A DNA stretch of 27,106 bases from Bacteroidota bacterium. GTDB taxonomy: Bacteria > Bacteroidota > Bacteroidia > Flavobacteriales > Flavobacteriaceae. Shown here in pieces: positions 16,625-26,593 of this stretch; the stretch's first letter is position 1; each line of letters begins with the position of its first letter. The notes under the pieces were generated by a model that had not been told where the DNA came from, searched no databases, and saw nothing but the letters and a program-made list of their open reading frames with translations. The translations under genes were made by a program, and so were the position numbers. The stretch covers positions 1 to 27,106 of the forward strand of contig JAACDD010000038.1 of NCBI GenBank assembly GCA_009937085.1. Direction: 5' to 3'.

Positions 16625-19600
16625 TTAGAATGAGATGGATAATCCGGTTAGATATGTGGCAGAAACAGGATAGTTCCCACGATCCAATCCACCAGTAAAC
16701 GGATTGTTACTTCCGACCTCAGGATCAAAACCTGTATAACTGGTAAATGTGATTGGGTTTTGTGCACTTACGTATATACGTAGTTTTTCAATCCCTATTT
16801 TTTCAAGAAAATCTTCTTGAAGCGAATAACCAAGAATAATGTTCCGTATGCGTAAGAATGAACCATCCTCAAGAAATAAATCTGTAGAGGTCTGTACGTT
16901 TGGATGTTCAATGTTGGAACGTGGTGTGGGTATGTTTGACGTTGGATTAACGTCTGTCCAACTGTATACCAAGTCTCTGTGGCGTTTCATGCTGTAAGCA
17001 AATTGCTTAGCTCCATTGTAAATCGTACTTCCTTCTACTCCGTATAACTGAACAGAAAGATCAAAAGCCTTATAGTCCATATCTACAGTAAATCCATATT
17101 CAAAGTCCGGCTGGTAAGAGCCTTTGAAAACTTTGTCGTTTGCAGTAAGTGCTCCGTCGCCATCGGCATCAACATAGCGCAAATCCCCTTTTTGGGCCGT
17201 AGGAACCATCTGCTGATAAGCACTTAGCTCCGCAGCTGTTTTTATGGTTCCAGCCGTTTCATAAACCTTAAATGCGCCAACGGGCAACCCTGCCTCTAGT
17301 ACTGCAACTGGCTCTGTTTGACCAGTTCGAACAATATTTGGATAACCATCAAAAATAAACTCGCCTTCTCTTGACAGGCTAATCACGGTATTTTCATTTT
17401 TGGTGAAGGTTGCACCAAACTTGACACGGACATCACCAAAATCTTGATTTAGGTGACCTGCTATTTCAATACCCTTGTTCTGTAAGTTGCCAATATTGGT
17501 GAGGAATCGATCATAGGTTTGCCCGCTAACTGGGGTAGAGCCAGCTGAGATTGGCGGAACAATAGCTAACAACATGTCTTTTTTGTCTTGCTTATATATA
17601 TCAATTACTAAACCTGCTTTTCCTCGTTGAAAGTCAAGATCGATACCAACGTTTGTACTAATATTGGATTCCCACTTTAAGTTAGGGTCTGCATAACCTG
17701 GCTGGGTCATTCCTGGTGCCAGATTGCTTCCACCACCTAACGGATAGTCAACGTTTGAAATAACAACTGGGCTAAAGGCATAGGGAGGTATTCTGTCACT
17801 GCCAGTGGTTCCATAACCAATACGGATTTTGGCCATAGAAATTTTGTCTTTTAAACTTCTAAAAAATGGCTCATTGGACAAGGTCCATGCACCAGAAATA
17901 GACGGAAACACACCGTAACGCTCTGAAGATCCGAAATTACTTGAGCCATCACGACGAATAACAGCCGTTAACATATACTTCCAGTTATAGTTGTAGTTTA
18001 TCCTGCCCAAATATGAGATACTATTTGTTTTATTAATAAAATGAGTTCCTACGATTGGCTCACCATTTCCAAGTACAGGGGTTATGTTATTGGATATATT
18101 ATCAGCACCTGTCCTATAAAACTCATAAGATGATTGTTCGTAGGTGTTTCCAATTAGCACTTTGAGGTGATGTTTTTTAAAGCTTTTAGCGTAGTTCATG
18201 GTGAATTCAGCAATGCTTCTATTATTTGTTCCGTCCCCTAGTCTTAATTGTGCGTTATAGTTACTTGCCGTAGGGTTTTCCACACCTTCTTCATTATAAA
18301 TTAGAAAGCTAGGATTAAAAAATCTGTCTTTTTTACTGTAATATGATTTCCCGAGATTTGCTGCTAGTTTTAATCCGTCGATTACTTCATAATTTAATCG
18401 CACATTTCCGTTAAACGAATTGATTTTGGTTTCATTTTCTTGCTTGAGTTTACCGGCAAAGTTTGAAATATTTTCAGGGCTTGTGCCGCCAATCGTAAAG
18501 CTATCGCTGCTTGCGTCGAAAGGCCTTCGGTAAGGCTGTAATCGAATGGCATCGTAAATTAGTGCATAGGGCTCTTTGTTCTGGTCACTAACATTGACAC
18601 TGAGGTTTGCTTGTGCGCTAAACTTGTCCTTTTTAAAATAGGTGTTTGATCGCAATGAATATTTCTCGTAGTCTGAATTATACAAGGAGCCATCTTGACT
18701 AAAATAAGTACCGATAACATTGTATGTAAGACCATTTTTACCGCCACTTACACTAACAGAATGGTTTTGAATAGGCGCCATATCTACCTGAAGGTCACCC
18801 ATCCAATCCGTATTGAATAGTAGACCATCTTTATTAAAATCAAGTGGATTAAATTGGTTCGTTTCTTGATATCTATACAAAATATCGTTAATGTACAATG
18901 ACTCTGTTGTATTTGCTAAAGTAATTCCTGAGTTTATGTTTTGGACGCCGTAATACGAATCCAAACTAACATTCATAGAGCCTTCTTTACCTTTTTTGGT
19001 GGTTATCAAAATGACACCTCCAGATGCTCTGGATCCGTATATGGATGCAGATGCACCATCTTTTAAAACTTCTATAGATTCTATTTCTTGGGGAGTGATA
19101 TTTGGGTTTTCTATATAAGTAACTCCATCAACAACGTACAGGGGGCCAGAGCCGCCTTCTTGAAATGAGGTAATACCCCGTATGGTTATTTGTGCATTCT
19201 CTCCTGGTGCCGAATTACCTTGTCGGACGCTAACCCCTGCCATTCTTCCCTGTAGAGATGATGCAAAATCAGAAGTTGCTGTCTTAATAATATCCTCGGA
19301 TTTAACAGAGGAAACAGCGCCTGTAAGTTCTCGCTTCTTCATCGTTCCATAACCAACAACAACCACTTCGTCTAAACCTGTAGTGCTGGTTTCCATGACA
19401 ACATTGTGCGTTGCTTGAGAAACCAAAACCTTGGTTTCCATCATGCCTATATAAGTAAATACAAGAGTTGTGTCATCTGGAACTTCTATGGAATAAAATC
19501 CATCAAAATCTGTGGAAGACCCCATTTCAGTACCTTCAATTTGTATGTTAACACCCGGAATAGGCTGGCCATCTTCTGACCCAATGACTGTCCCTTTAAC

Positions 19601-19711
19601 GGTTCTGTTTTGCGCATGAACGTTAATGCTCAACAACCAAATAAATATAAATACTGTAAGGCTGAAAAGCTTTTGGCTTGAATGGTTCCCTGATTTTATT
19701 AGTTCTTTCAT
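16625..19711 (-). CDS. susC: SusC/RagA-family TonB-dependent outer-membrane transporter
   Basis: The 1028-residue protein has a signal peptide ending NVHAQ. Residues about 37-110 form the carboxypeptidase-regulatory-like extension typical of this group (VKGTVIGSEDGQPIPGVNI). Next comes the TonB-box region DEVVVVGYGT (114-123), then the plug with SLQGRMAGVSV, PLYVVDGV and EVLKDGASASIYGSRASGGV. The remainder is a large beta barrel ending in Phe. It imports oligosaccharides across the outer membrane using TonB energy, with SusD as its lid. It is the first gene of the main operon and is divergent from the hybrid regulator across a 206-base gap. Agar-type oligosaccharides are the likely cargo, judged from the neighbours. 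Confidence 0.95.
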   Translation of the reverse strand: MKELIKSGNHSSQKLFSLTVFIFIWLLSINVHAQNRTVKGTVIGSEDGQPIPGVNIQIEGTEMGSSTDFDGFYSIEVPDDTTLVFTYIGMMETKVLVSQATHNVVMETSTTGLDEVVVVGYGTMKKRELTGAVSSVKSEDIIKTATSDFASSLQGRMAGVSVRQGNSAPGENAQITIRGITSFQEGGSGPLYVVDGVTYIENPNITPQEIESIEVLKDGASASIYGSRASGGVILITTKKGKEGSMNVSLDSYYGVQNINSGITLANTTESLYINDILYRYQETNQFNPLDFNKDGLLFNTDWMGDLQVDMAPIQNHSVSVSGGKNGLTYNVIGTYFSQDGSLYNSDYEKYSLRSNTYFKKDKFSAQANLSVNVSDQNKEPYALIYDAIRLQPYRRPFDASSDSFTIGGTSPENISNFAGKLKQENETKINSFNGNVRLNYEVIDGLKLAANLGKSYYSKKDRFFNPSFLIYNEEGVENPTASNYNAQLRLGDGTNNRSIAEFTMNYAKSFKKHHLKVLIGNTYEQSSYEFYRTGADNISNNITPVLGNGEPIVGTHFINKTNSISYLGRINYNYNWKYMLTAVIRRDGSSNFGSSERYGVFPSISGAWTLSNEPFFRSLKDKISMAKIRIGYGTTGSDRIPPYAFSPVVISNVDYPLGGGSNLAPGMTQPGYADPNLKWESNISTNVGIDLDFQRGKAGLVIDIYKQDKKDMLLAIVPPISAGSTPVSGQTYDRFLTNIGNLQNKGIEIAGHLNQDFGDVRVKFGATFTKNENTVISLSREGEFIFDGYPNIVRTGQTEPVAVLEAGLPVGAFKVYETAGTIKTAAELSAYQQMVPTAQKGDLRYVDADGDGALTANDKVFKGSYQPDFEYGFTVDMDYKAFDLSVQLYGVEGSTIYNGAKQFAYSMKRHRDLVYSWTDVNPTSNIPTPRSNIEHPNVQTSTDLFLEDGSFLRIRNIILGYSLQEDFLEKIGIEKLRIYVSAQNPITFTSYTGFDPEVGSNNPFTGGLDRGNYPVSATYLTGLSISF

Positions 19712-19740
19712 TAGTTAGTGTTGTTAAATAATTTTGTACA

Positions 19741-19772
19741 CTTAGTTGTTTTTCAAATAACAAAAAACTAAG
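19741..19772. promoter_or_regulatory. inverted repeat in the susC leader region
   Basis: CTTAGTT (19741-19747) and AACTAAG (19766-19772) are exact inverted copies. The symmetry continues inwards as a T run against an A run with one bulged G. It lies about 30 bases upstream of the susC ATG, in the 206-base divergent region shared with the regulator gene. It could be an operator or a leader hairpin. No exact TTTG/TAnnTTTG promoter was found in this region on either strand. Confidence 0.4.
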
Positions 19773-19917
19773 GTCAAAGCTCTTTTTATAATGTTCTTTT
19801 TTGTGTGTCAAATTGTCAATACACTAATACAAAGGGGGATTAATTTTTATTTCCGTTTTAATTTAATTAATAAAATGTAAATTAGAAAATCTAAAAAATA
19901 ACAATAAATCACAGCCC

Positions 19918-22900
19918 ATGAAAAAAACAACTGGTTGTTTTTTTTATTTTGTCTTATTTATAGCTTTTGTGAGTTACAGTCAGCAAGAGACATACATTTT
20001 TAAAAATTTTACTGCTAAAGATGGTTTGTCACAACACGACATAAACTGTATCACTCAAGACAATGAAGGGTTTTTGTGGTTTGGCACCAATGACGGACTA
20101 AATAAATTTGACGGTTACCGTTTTAATGTATTTAAGCCCATCAACGGAAATGATGCTACTTTATCAGGAAGAATAGTGCAAGACATTCAAACTGACTCGT
20201 TTGGAAACTTATGGATCGCAACATTAGACGGAGGACTAAACCGCTACAATACAAAAACAGAACGCTTCAAAAGTTTTAATACTGTCATTCCGCAGATGGG
20301 TGGTTATGCCAATAGGATTACTATAAGTCAAGATAGTGTATTATGGGTTCAATTTAGATCCAAAATTTGCTATGCTGTAATCAAAGAAAATGCTGATGAA
20401 ATGGAGTTTTTTCTTTTAAGTATTGAGGGAAAACCTGCCAAACAAGCTATCGCAAAAAGAATTTACACTAAAAATAGCAGGGTTTTTTACGAAACCAATC
20501 AGGGTAACTATGCCTTAAAGTACACTATGGCAGGTTCAAAACTACAAAACATTTCTTATCAACCAGACAAAGACACCTATTTCATAAAGCAACTAGAAGG
20601 CACTGATGATTCCAAATGGGTTTTGAAAGATGACAACATAAGCTATTATTATCAAGATTTAAAAGCAACTATTTCAGCTACCGTAACTGATGAGGCAGCT
20701 ACAATTGACACAAAAGGTACGCTTTGGTGTGTGATTGATGATAGACTGTCTTCTGTGACATTCGAAAAAGGCAAGCTTCTTCAGAACACCATCGATTTTG
20801 AAAACCTTGACTTCTTGACACTTAAAAACAACTCTGTAAAATCTATTTTCTTAGACAAAACCGGCAACTTATGGGTTGGTACTAACGGAGGGGGTATTTA
20901 TAAAAAAACGAACAAAACCTTTGGTTTTGCCCACTTTAACAAAGACAGCTCCCCCAACAGTTTAGGCGGAAATAAAATCAGGAGTTTGCACGAAGATCAA
21001 TTTGGAAACCTCTGGGTAGGTACCGAGGGTGGTGGGCTCAGCTTTTTAAATTACAGAAACAAAAACTATGCTTTTTTTAATGTTTTCACTTCTTCTAAAA
21101 ACAACCGTGGGATTAGTTCCAATAACGTTTTTTCCATTTCCGAAAACATTATTGATAACGACAACTCCATACTTTGGTTTTCAACCGAAAGCGGGGGGCT
21201 AAACATGCTTAAAGTAAACCGAAATACTTCACCAAAATCTTTTCGATTCACCAAATACAATAAACCCACTACAGATGGTAGCAATATTCGCCACAGGGCA
21301 ATACACGCTGTTTTGGGAGAAGGTACAGGAAAACTTTGGATGGGTTACTACGGTTTTGGTTTGGGTTTAGCAAAGTGGACTGGTGATGGGAAGAATACAA
21401 GCTTTAGCTTTATAAATTCACCGAATGAGAACAAGCAGTTGTCAGGGAAAATAATTCGAGATATCTATAGAGACAGCTTTGGGGTTTTGTGGTTATCAAC
21501 AAACAATGGTCTAAACAAACTGGACGAAAACAGCACCGATATTTCCAAGAGTTCATTTGTTTCTTATCGACACAACCCAAAAGACACTTCCAGTATAGGA
21601 AGTAACTACACCCTGCAACTTTTTGAAAGTTCAGATAACACGCTTTGGATTGGAACCATAGGTGGCGGGCTAAATAAAATGATACGCACAGCAGACGGGT
21701 CGGTTACAGGATTTAAACGCTACAATCGACAAAATGCACTATTCCCTGACGATGTCATCAATTCCATCACAGAAGACAGCAGAGGCATTTTATGGGTGGG
21801 TACAAACAATGGCCTAATCGCATTTAATCCACAAAATGAAACCTACAAAACCTATGCAGTAAGCGGATTACAAAATCCAGAAATGAGTGAAATTTCAGCA
21901 CTTAAAAGGGATGGCGGTGAATTGATCTTTGGTGGAATCAATGGCATAAATGTATTTGTGCCAAACGACAATGCTTCCGCTGACATTGCACCAACAATTG
22001 TATTAACGGCTTTAAATGTTATGTACGAGCCCATAAAACCGCTTGAGACGATTGATGGTAAAGTGCTCATAGAAAACAGCATAACTCATACTAAACATCT
22101 TTTTTTAGATGCCAACATAAATAACTTTTCATTACGTTTTTCTTCCCTGCATTTTGACAATCCATTACTTAACAAATACAGGTACAAACTTGATGGATTC
22201 GACGAAGATTGGATTGAGACCTCTTCAATCCTAAGAATTGCCAATTACACCAACATACCAGCAGGTGATTATGTATTTAATGTGTATGGAAGTAATGACA
22301 GCGGAACATGGTCTAGCGAACCTGCATCAATAAAGATTACCATAAACCCACCGTGGTACTGGACAACGGTTGCCAAAATACTCTACTTTATATTATTTTT
22401 TGTTGTGCTATTTCTCTTTGGCCAATACACCCTTATCGATATCAGGCGAAAGCGAAAATTAGAGTTTGATCGACTTGAAAAAGTAAAGGAAAAAGAATTG
22501 AATACAGCAAAACTCGAGTTCTTTACCAACATATCACATGAATTACGCTCCCCGTTAACACTTATACTTGGGCCTGTTGAAAAGCTAATTAATAAAGGAG
22601 ATAGCCTTAAAAAAGAAGATCGTCTAAAATCATACACAACAATTCAACGAAATGCCGACTATCTTCTCAAGCTAACCAAACAGCTATTAGACTTTAGAAA
22701 ACTAGAGCAAGGAAAAATACAACTCGCTTGCGCGCACATAAACATCCTGAGTAGTATTAAAACTATAGCAGGCCAGTTTTATCCATTGGCTGATAAAAAA
22801 GATATTTCGCTTGAGTACCATTTTCCAAAAGAGAAAATATTTGTTTGGGTTGATATAAATAAATTAGAAAAAATCGTTCATAATCTATTATCTAACGCTG

Positions 22901-24078
22901 TGAAGTTCACCCCTACAAAAGGAAAAATAAGCATCAAGGTTGTTGCAAAAAAATCTAGTGAAAACTATCCAAATGGCCATGTAGCGCTGAGCGTTAGAGA
23001 CAACGGTTTAGGGATTAATGCAAAAGAGTTGAAAAACATTTTTGCCCGCTTCTATCAATCAGACAACCAGAATAAAAAGAATCAGGGGGTTGGTATAGGA
23101 CTATCTTTTTCGCAAAGTTTGGCGAAAATTCACGGTGGGAAAATAGGTGTGAAAAGTAAACCCAACGAAGGGAGTACGTTTACACTTGAACTTCCTTTAG
23201 GTGCTGCGCATTTAACATCCGAGCAAATGATTGACGACAAAGAATTTGTCCTTACGCCTTTAGAAATACCCGAGCTAAAATCAGAAACTTTACAAGAAGT
23301 TATTTCTTATGAAAATAGTGATAAGCCAGTACTTTTAATCATTGAAGATAACCTGGAAATAAACCATTATATCGCATCTGAATTAAGTGATAGCTATGCC
23401 GTCATAAGTTGTGTAAATGGAAGTAAAGGCCTTAAAGTTGCCCGTGAAAAATCTCCAGATGTTATCATTAGTGATATTATGATGCCTGGCATAGATGGAA
23501 TTGAAGTATGTAGGGAAGTGAAAAATGACATAAATACAAATCATATTCCCTTTATCTTACTTTCTGCGAAAACGACAAATGAGTCTCAAGTTGAGGGACT
23601 TCAAGCTGGTGCAGATGTTTATTTGATAAAACCATTCAATATGGATGTGTTAAAAATGCAGGTCAGCTCATTACTTGAAAATAGGAAAAGAATTCACGAC
23701 GAGTTTAAAAAAGTACCTTTTGATCCAGACTTGATTGATGTTACAGCTGTTGAAGAACAATTTATACAGAAAGTTGTAGCTGAAATAGAACGCAATCTGG
23801 ACAACTCATCCTTTACAACCAAAAAACTTGCCGAAAGCATAGGAATGAGCAGAACCACTTTTTATAACAAAACTAAAGCGATAACGGGATTAAAACCAAC
23901 CGAGTTTGTCCGTAACTACAGACTCAGGATTGCTGCACAATACCTAGAAAAAGGCTTTAGTGCAAAAGAAAGCATGCACAGAACTGGGTTTAATACTGCT
24001 GGTTATTTTACACAATCATTTAAGACCTTATACAATATGACCCCGTCTGAATATACGGCTAGCTTTAAAAACGTTTAA
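19918..24078 (+). CDS. hybrid two-component system regulator (HTCS) of the PUL
   Basis: The 1386-residue protein joins sensor, kinase and regulator. A signal peptide (ending SYSQQ) is followed by a periplasmic sensor of two-component-regulator propeller repeats (GFLWFGTNDGLNKFDGYRF, NLWVGTNGGGIYK, ILWVGTNNGLIAF and others). Next come a Y_Y_Y domain at about 735-815 and a membrane segment at about 818-842. The histidine kinase has His874 in ISHELRSPLTL, Asn993 in NLLSNAVKF and the ATP-binding DNGLG and GVGIGLS. The receiver domain has Asp1186 in ISDIMMPG and the KPF motif. The last about 100 residues are an AraC-type DNA-binding domain. Such proteins bind an oligosaccharide in the periplasm and switch on the adjacent PUL. 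It is divergent from susC. It ends two bases from the converging GH2 gene. Confidence 0.95.
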   Translation: MKKTTGCFFYFVLFIAFVSYSQQETYIFKNFTAKDGLSQHDINCITQDNEGFLWFGTNDGLNKFDGYRFNVFKPINGNDATLSGRIVQDIQTDSFGNLWIATLDGGLNRYNTKTERFKSFNTVIPQMGGYANRITISQDSVLWVQFRSKICYAVIKENADEMEFFLLSIEGKPAKQAIAKRIYTKNSRVFYETNQGNYALKYTMAGSKLQNISYQPDKDTYFIKQLEGTDDSKWVLKDDNISYYYQDLKATISATVTDEAATIDTKGTLWCVIDDRLSSVTFEKGKLLQNTIDFENLDFLTLKNNSVKSIFLDKTGNLWVGTNGGGIYKKTNKTFGFAHFNKDSSPNSLGGNKIRSLHEDQFGNLWVGTEGGGLSFLNYRNKNYAFFNVFTSSKNNRGISSNNVFSISENIIDNDNSILWFSTESGGLNMLKVNRNTSPKSFRFTKYNKPTTDGSNIRHRAIHAVLGEGTGKLWMGYYGFGLGLAKWTGDGKNTSFSFINSPNENKQLSGKIIRDIYRDSFGVLWLSTNNGLNKLDENSTDISKSSFVSYRHNPKDTSSIGSNYTLQLFESSDNTLWIGTIGGGLNKMIRTADGSVTGFKRYNRQNALFPDDVINSITEDSRGILWVGTNNGLIAFNPQNETYKTYAVSGLQNPEMSEISALKRDGGELIFGGINGINVFVPNDNASADIAPTIVLTALNVMYEPIKPLETIDGKVLIENSITHTKHLFLDANINNFSLRFSSLHFDNPLLNKYRYKLDGFDEDWIETSSILRIANYTNIPAGDYVFNVYGSNDSGTWSSEPASIKITINPPWYWTTVAKILYFILFFVVLFLFGQYTLIDIRRKRKLEFDRLEKVKEKELNTAKLEFFTNISHELRSPLTLILGPVEKLINKGDSLKKEDRLKSYTTIQRNADYLLKLTKQLLDFRKLEQGKIQLACAHINILSSIKTIAGQFYPLADKKDISLEYHFPKEKIFVWVDINKLEKIVHNLLSNAVKFTPTKGKISIKVVAKKSSENYPNGHVALSVRDNGLGINAKELKNIFARFYQSDNQNKKNQGVGIGLSFSQSLAKIHGGKIGVKSKPNEGSTFTLELPLGAAHLTSEQMIDDKEFVLTPLEIPELKSETLQEVISYENSDKPVLLIIEDNLEINHYIASELSDSYAVISCVNGSKGLKVAREKSPDVIISDIMMPGIDGIEVCREVKNDINTNHIPFILLSAKTTNESQVEGLQAGADVYLIKPFNMDVLKMQVSSLLENRKRIHDEFKKVPFDPDLIDVTAVEEQFIQKVVAEIERNLDNSSFTTKKLAESIGMSRTTFYNKTKAITGLKPTEFVRNYRLRIAAQYLEKGFSAKESMHRTGFNTAGYFTQSFKTLYNMTPSEYTASFKNV

Positions 24079-24080
24079 AA

Positions 24081-26558
24081 CTACTCTGCTGTAAGAGAAA
24101 TTGATGCTTCTTTTAGTCCATCTGAAGTGGCCTGAACAGATAGTTTTCCTGTTTTTTTTGTGGTCTTTACCATAAGCATACACAAGCCATTAAATGCATT
24201 ACGTTGATTCGATTGGAAAGGTGCCGTTGTAGCTGGATCTCCATTGCCAACCGCTGCTATCGTTCCCAAATCAGATACAGAGAATTCGACCAAATGATTT
24301 GCCATAGGGCATATATTGCCATCCTTATCCGTAATACGTACCGTGATAAACGAAATGTCTTGACCATCTGCATCAAGTATATCCCTGTCTGGAATAAGTT
24401 CAATTTTAGCTGGCTTTCCAGCTGTATTTATGCGCTTTTCTGCAACCACCACACCATTGGTGTAAGCAACAACCTTAAGCGACCCAGGTTGGTAAGGCAC
24501 CTCCCACATCAAGCGATAGGGCGACATATGGGTTCCTTTGTAACGACCGCCTTCCCAATCAATGAAATTAATGGGAATAGGCGTTTTGTCTATTCCTTTG
24601 CGCTTTCTTCCGAACGATTTTCCATTGACAAATAGTTCTACCTCCTCTGCATTGGTATATGAAACAACAGGGATGATTTCGCCTTCCTTACCCTCCCAGT
24701 TCCAGTGTGGCAGCACATGAACCATAGGGGTACTAGTCCATTGACTTTGGTATAAATAAAACCTGTCTTTCGGAAGTCCACAAAGGTCAACAGCTCCAAA
24801 ATATGAGCTCCTAGCTGGCCAATCACCGTTCCAATAGCCGTTGGTGGAATTGTCTTTCCCGCCATAAGGTGTGGGTTCACCTAAATAATCAAATCCCGTC
24901 CAAATAAATTCCCCCAAATTATTGGGTGTTTTTTCTAAAGCCTCAAATTCAATATCTGGTGGATAAGCCCAAGGTGGTCCGATAAAATCATAGCTGGTTA
25001 TTTCCAAAGACTCGTGTTTGACGTATTTCTCTATAGGCAAGTGATAGGTTCCCCTGCTACTAACCGTACTAGAAGTCTCAGACCCATAAACAATCCAGTC
25101 GGGATGCTTTTCCAATACCTTCTCATACTTTCGAGGCTTATAATTCCATCCAACCAAATCTATGGCATTAGCCATACCGTTTTCCATTGGTTTTCGATAT
25201 TGATTGAAACCGGCCGTCGTAGGCCTTGAAGTATCTTCGTCTTTACAAATAGCAACCAGTTTTTTAGCTATTTCCGTTCCTTTTGTATTATGCGACTGCT
25301 CTAAAATTTCATTTCCAATACTCCACATCACAACAGAGGGACTATTTCTAAAAGTGCGAATCATATCACGTAAATCTTCCTCATGCCATTCATCGAAGTG
25401 TTTACTGTAATCGTTTTCCACTTTTGCCATTTGCCACACATCAAAAGCTTCCACCTGTATCATTAAGCCCATTTTATCGCAAAGCTGTACTTGCTCGGGC
25501 GAAGGAGGGTTGTGGCTGGTGCGAATGGCATTTACCCCCATGTCTTGCATGATTTCAAGCTGACGTTCTGTTGCGCGTGTATTCACGGCTGTTCCCAACG
25601 GGCCCAAATCATGATGCAAACAAACCCCTTTAAAACGGGTCTTTTTGCCATTAAGCTTAAACCCAAAATCAGCACCATATGCTATAGTTCTTATACCGAA
25701 AGTTGTCTGATAGCTATCCAAAACCTTATCGCCCCGAATAAGGGTCGTCTTGGCTGTGTATAAGTTCGGCGTATCTAAGTCCCAAAGCATGGGTGATTTG
25801 ACAGTGGTGGTTTGAACTGCCTCTACCACATTATTTTGCTTGGTTTGAACCACACTATGGGTTTTGGCCACTTCCCTATTTTTTGGATCATAAATGATGG
25901 TTTGCAAGTATACTTCTTTATCCTCCGTTGCGACACTCTCAATCTCGGTCAGTATATTGATTGATGCGGCCTCTTTAGAAATACTTGGCGTTGTGATAAA
26001 AGTGCCCCACTTAGCAACATGAATTTCATTGTTTATTTCCAACCAAGTATTGCGATAAATACCAGCGCCTGGATACCACCTAGACGAAAAGTCTTCTGGT
26101 GCCAACTGAACGGCGATAACATTTGACCCGCCATAGTTTAGGTGCGGACTTAAATCAACTGAAAAGCCAATATATCCGTAAGGACGATCGCCAATCATAT
26201 TCCCGTTAAGCCAAACTTTGGCATTGTTCATGGCTCCATCAAAATGAAGTGTTATGTGCTTACCACTTGCGGTGACTGGCATATCAAATTGTTTGCGGTA
26301 CCATCCAGTTCCGTGAAAAGGCAAACCGCCACTCCTTGCATTGTAGGAGCTGTCAAAAGGTCCTTCAATAGCCCAATCGTGAGGCAAGGTAATATCCCGC
26401 CAAGAAGCATCGTCCAAATCAGCGTTCTGTGCTCCGTCAATATCACCTTTGTGGAATTTCCAACCTTCATTAAAAGACACTGGATCGGTAGCCGCTTGTT
26501 TGTTGCATGAAATACTTAAAAATACAAGTGCAAATAGAAAAAGTTTGGTCGCTTTCAT
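24081..26558 (-). CDS. GH2 beta-galactosidase-like lipoprotein
   Basis: The 825-residue protein has a lipoprotein signal ending SISC (Cys18). Domain order is the standard GH2 one. The sugar-binding domain has GWYRKQFDMP and WLNGNMIGDRPYGYIGF, then an immunoglobulin-like domain, then a catalytic barrel from about 300. The acid/base is Glu417 in SIGNEI and the probable nucleophile is Glu494 in YGSETSS. KGVCLHHDLGPLG and IRTSHNPP are GH2 hallmarks. After about 610 come two or three Ig/Big-like domains, the last with TVRITDKDGN and VGNGDPATTAPF. In agar or porphyran loci GH2 enzymes take terminal galactose from oligosaccharides; other beta-linked sugars are possible. It follows the sulfatase at 27106-26594 by 35 bases and probably shares its transcript. 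Confidence 0.92.
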   Translation of the reverse strand: MKATKLFLFALVFLSISCNKQAATDPVSFNEGWKFHKGDIDGAQNADLDDASWRDITLPHDWAIEGPFDSSYNARSGGLPFHGTGWYRKQFDMPVTASGKHITLHFDGAMNNAKVWLNGNMIGDRPYGYIGFSVDLSPHLNYGGSNVIAVQLAPEDFSSRWYPGAGIYRNTWLEINNEIHVAKWGTFITTPSISKEAASINILTEIESVATEDKEVYLQTIIYDPKNREVAKTHSVVQTKQNNVVEAVQTTTVKSPMLWDLDTPNLYTAKTTLIRGDKVLDSYQTTFGIRTIAYGADFGFKLNGKKTRFKGVCLHHDLGPLGTAVNTRATERQLEIMQDMGVNAIRTSHNPPSPEQVQLCDKMGLMIQVEAFDVWQMAKVENDYSKHFDEWHEEDLRDMIRTFRNSPSVVMWSIGNEILEQSHNTKGTEIAKKLVAICKDEDTSRPTTAGFNQYRKPMENGMANAIDLVGWNYKPRKYEKVLEKHPDWIVYGSETSSTVSSRGTYHLPIEKYVKHESLEITSYDFIGPPWAYPPDIEFEALEKTPNNLGEFIWTGFDYLGEPTPYGGKDNSTNGYWNGDWPARSSYFGAVDLCGLPKDRFYLYQSQWTSTPMVHVLPHWNWEGKEGEIIPVVSYTNAEEVELFVNGKSFGRKRKGIDKTPIPINFIDWEGGRYKGTHMSPYRLMWEVPYQPGSLKVVAYTNGVVVAEKRINTAGKPAKIELIPDRDILDADGQDISFITVRITDKDGNICPMANHLVEFSVSDLGTIAAVGNGDPATTAPFQSNQRNAFNGLCMLMVKTTKKTGKLSVQATSDGLKEASISLTAE

Positions 26559-26593
26559 TGTTCGTTGGTCTTATGGTTAGAAAAAGGCGTTGC

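Noticed and set aside
19712..19917. Standard promoters for susC and the HTCS gene
   Set aside because: TTTG-like tetramers occur, but none is paired with TAnnTTTG at the right distance on either strand, so I did not list one.
24204..24635. 143-codon plus-strand frame opposite the GH2 gene
   Set aside because: The opposite strand encodes conserved C-terminal domains of GH2; the plus frame has no domain and no start context.
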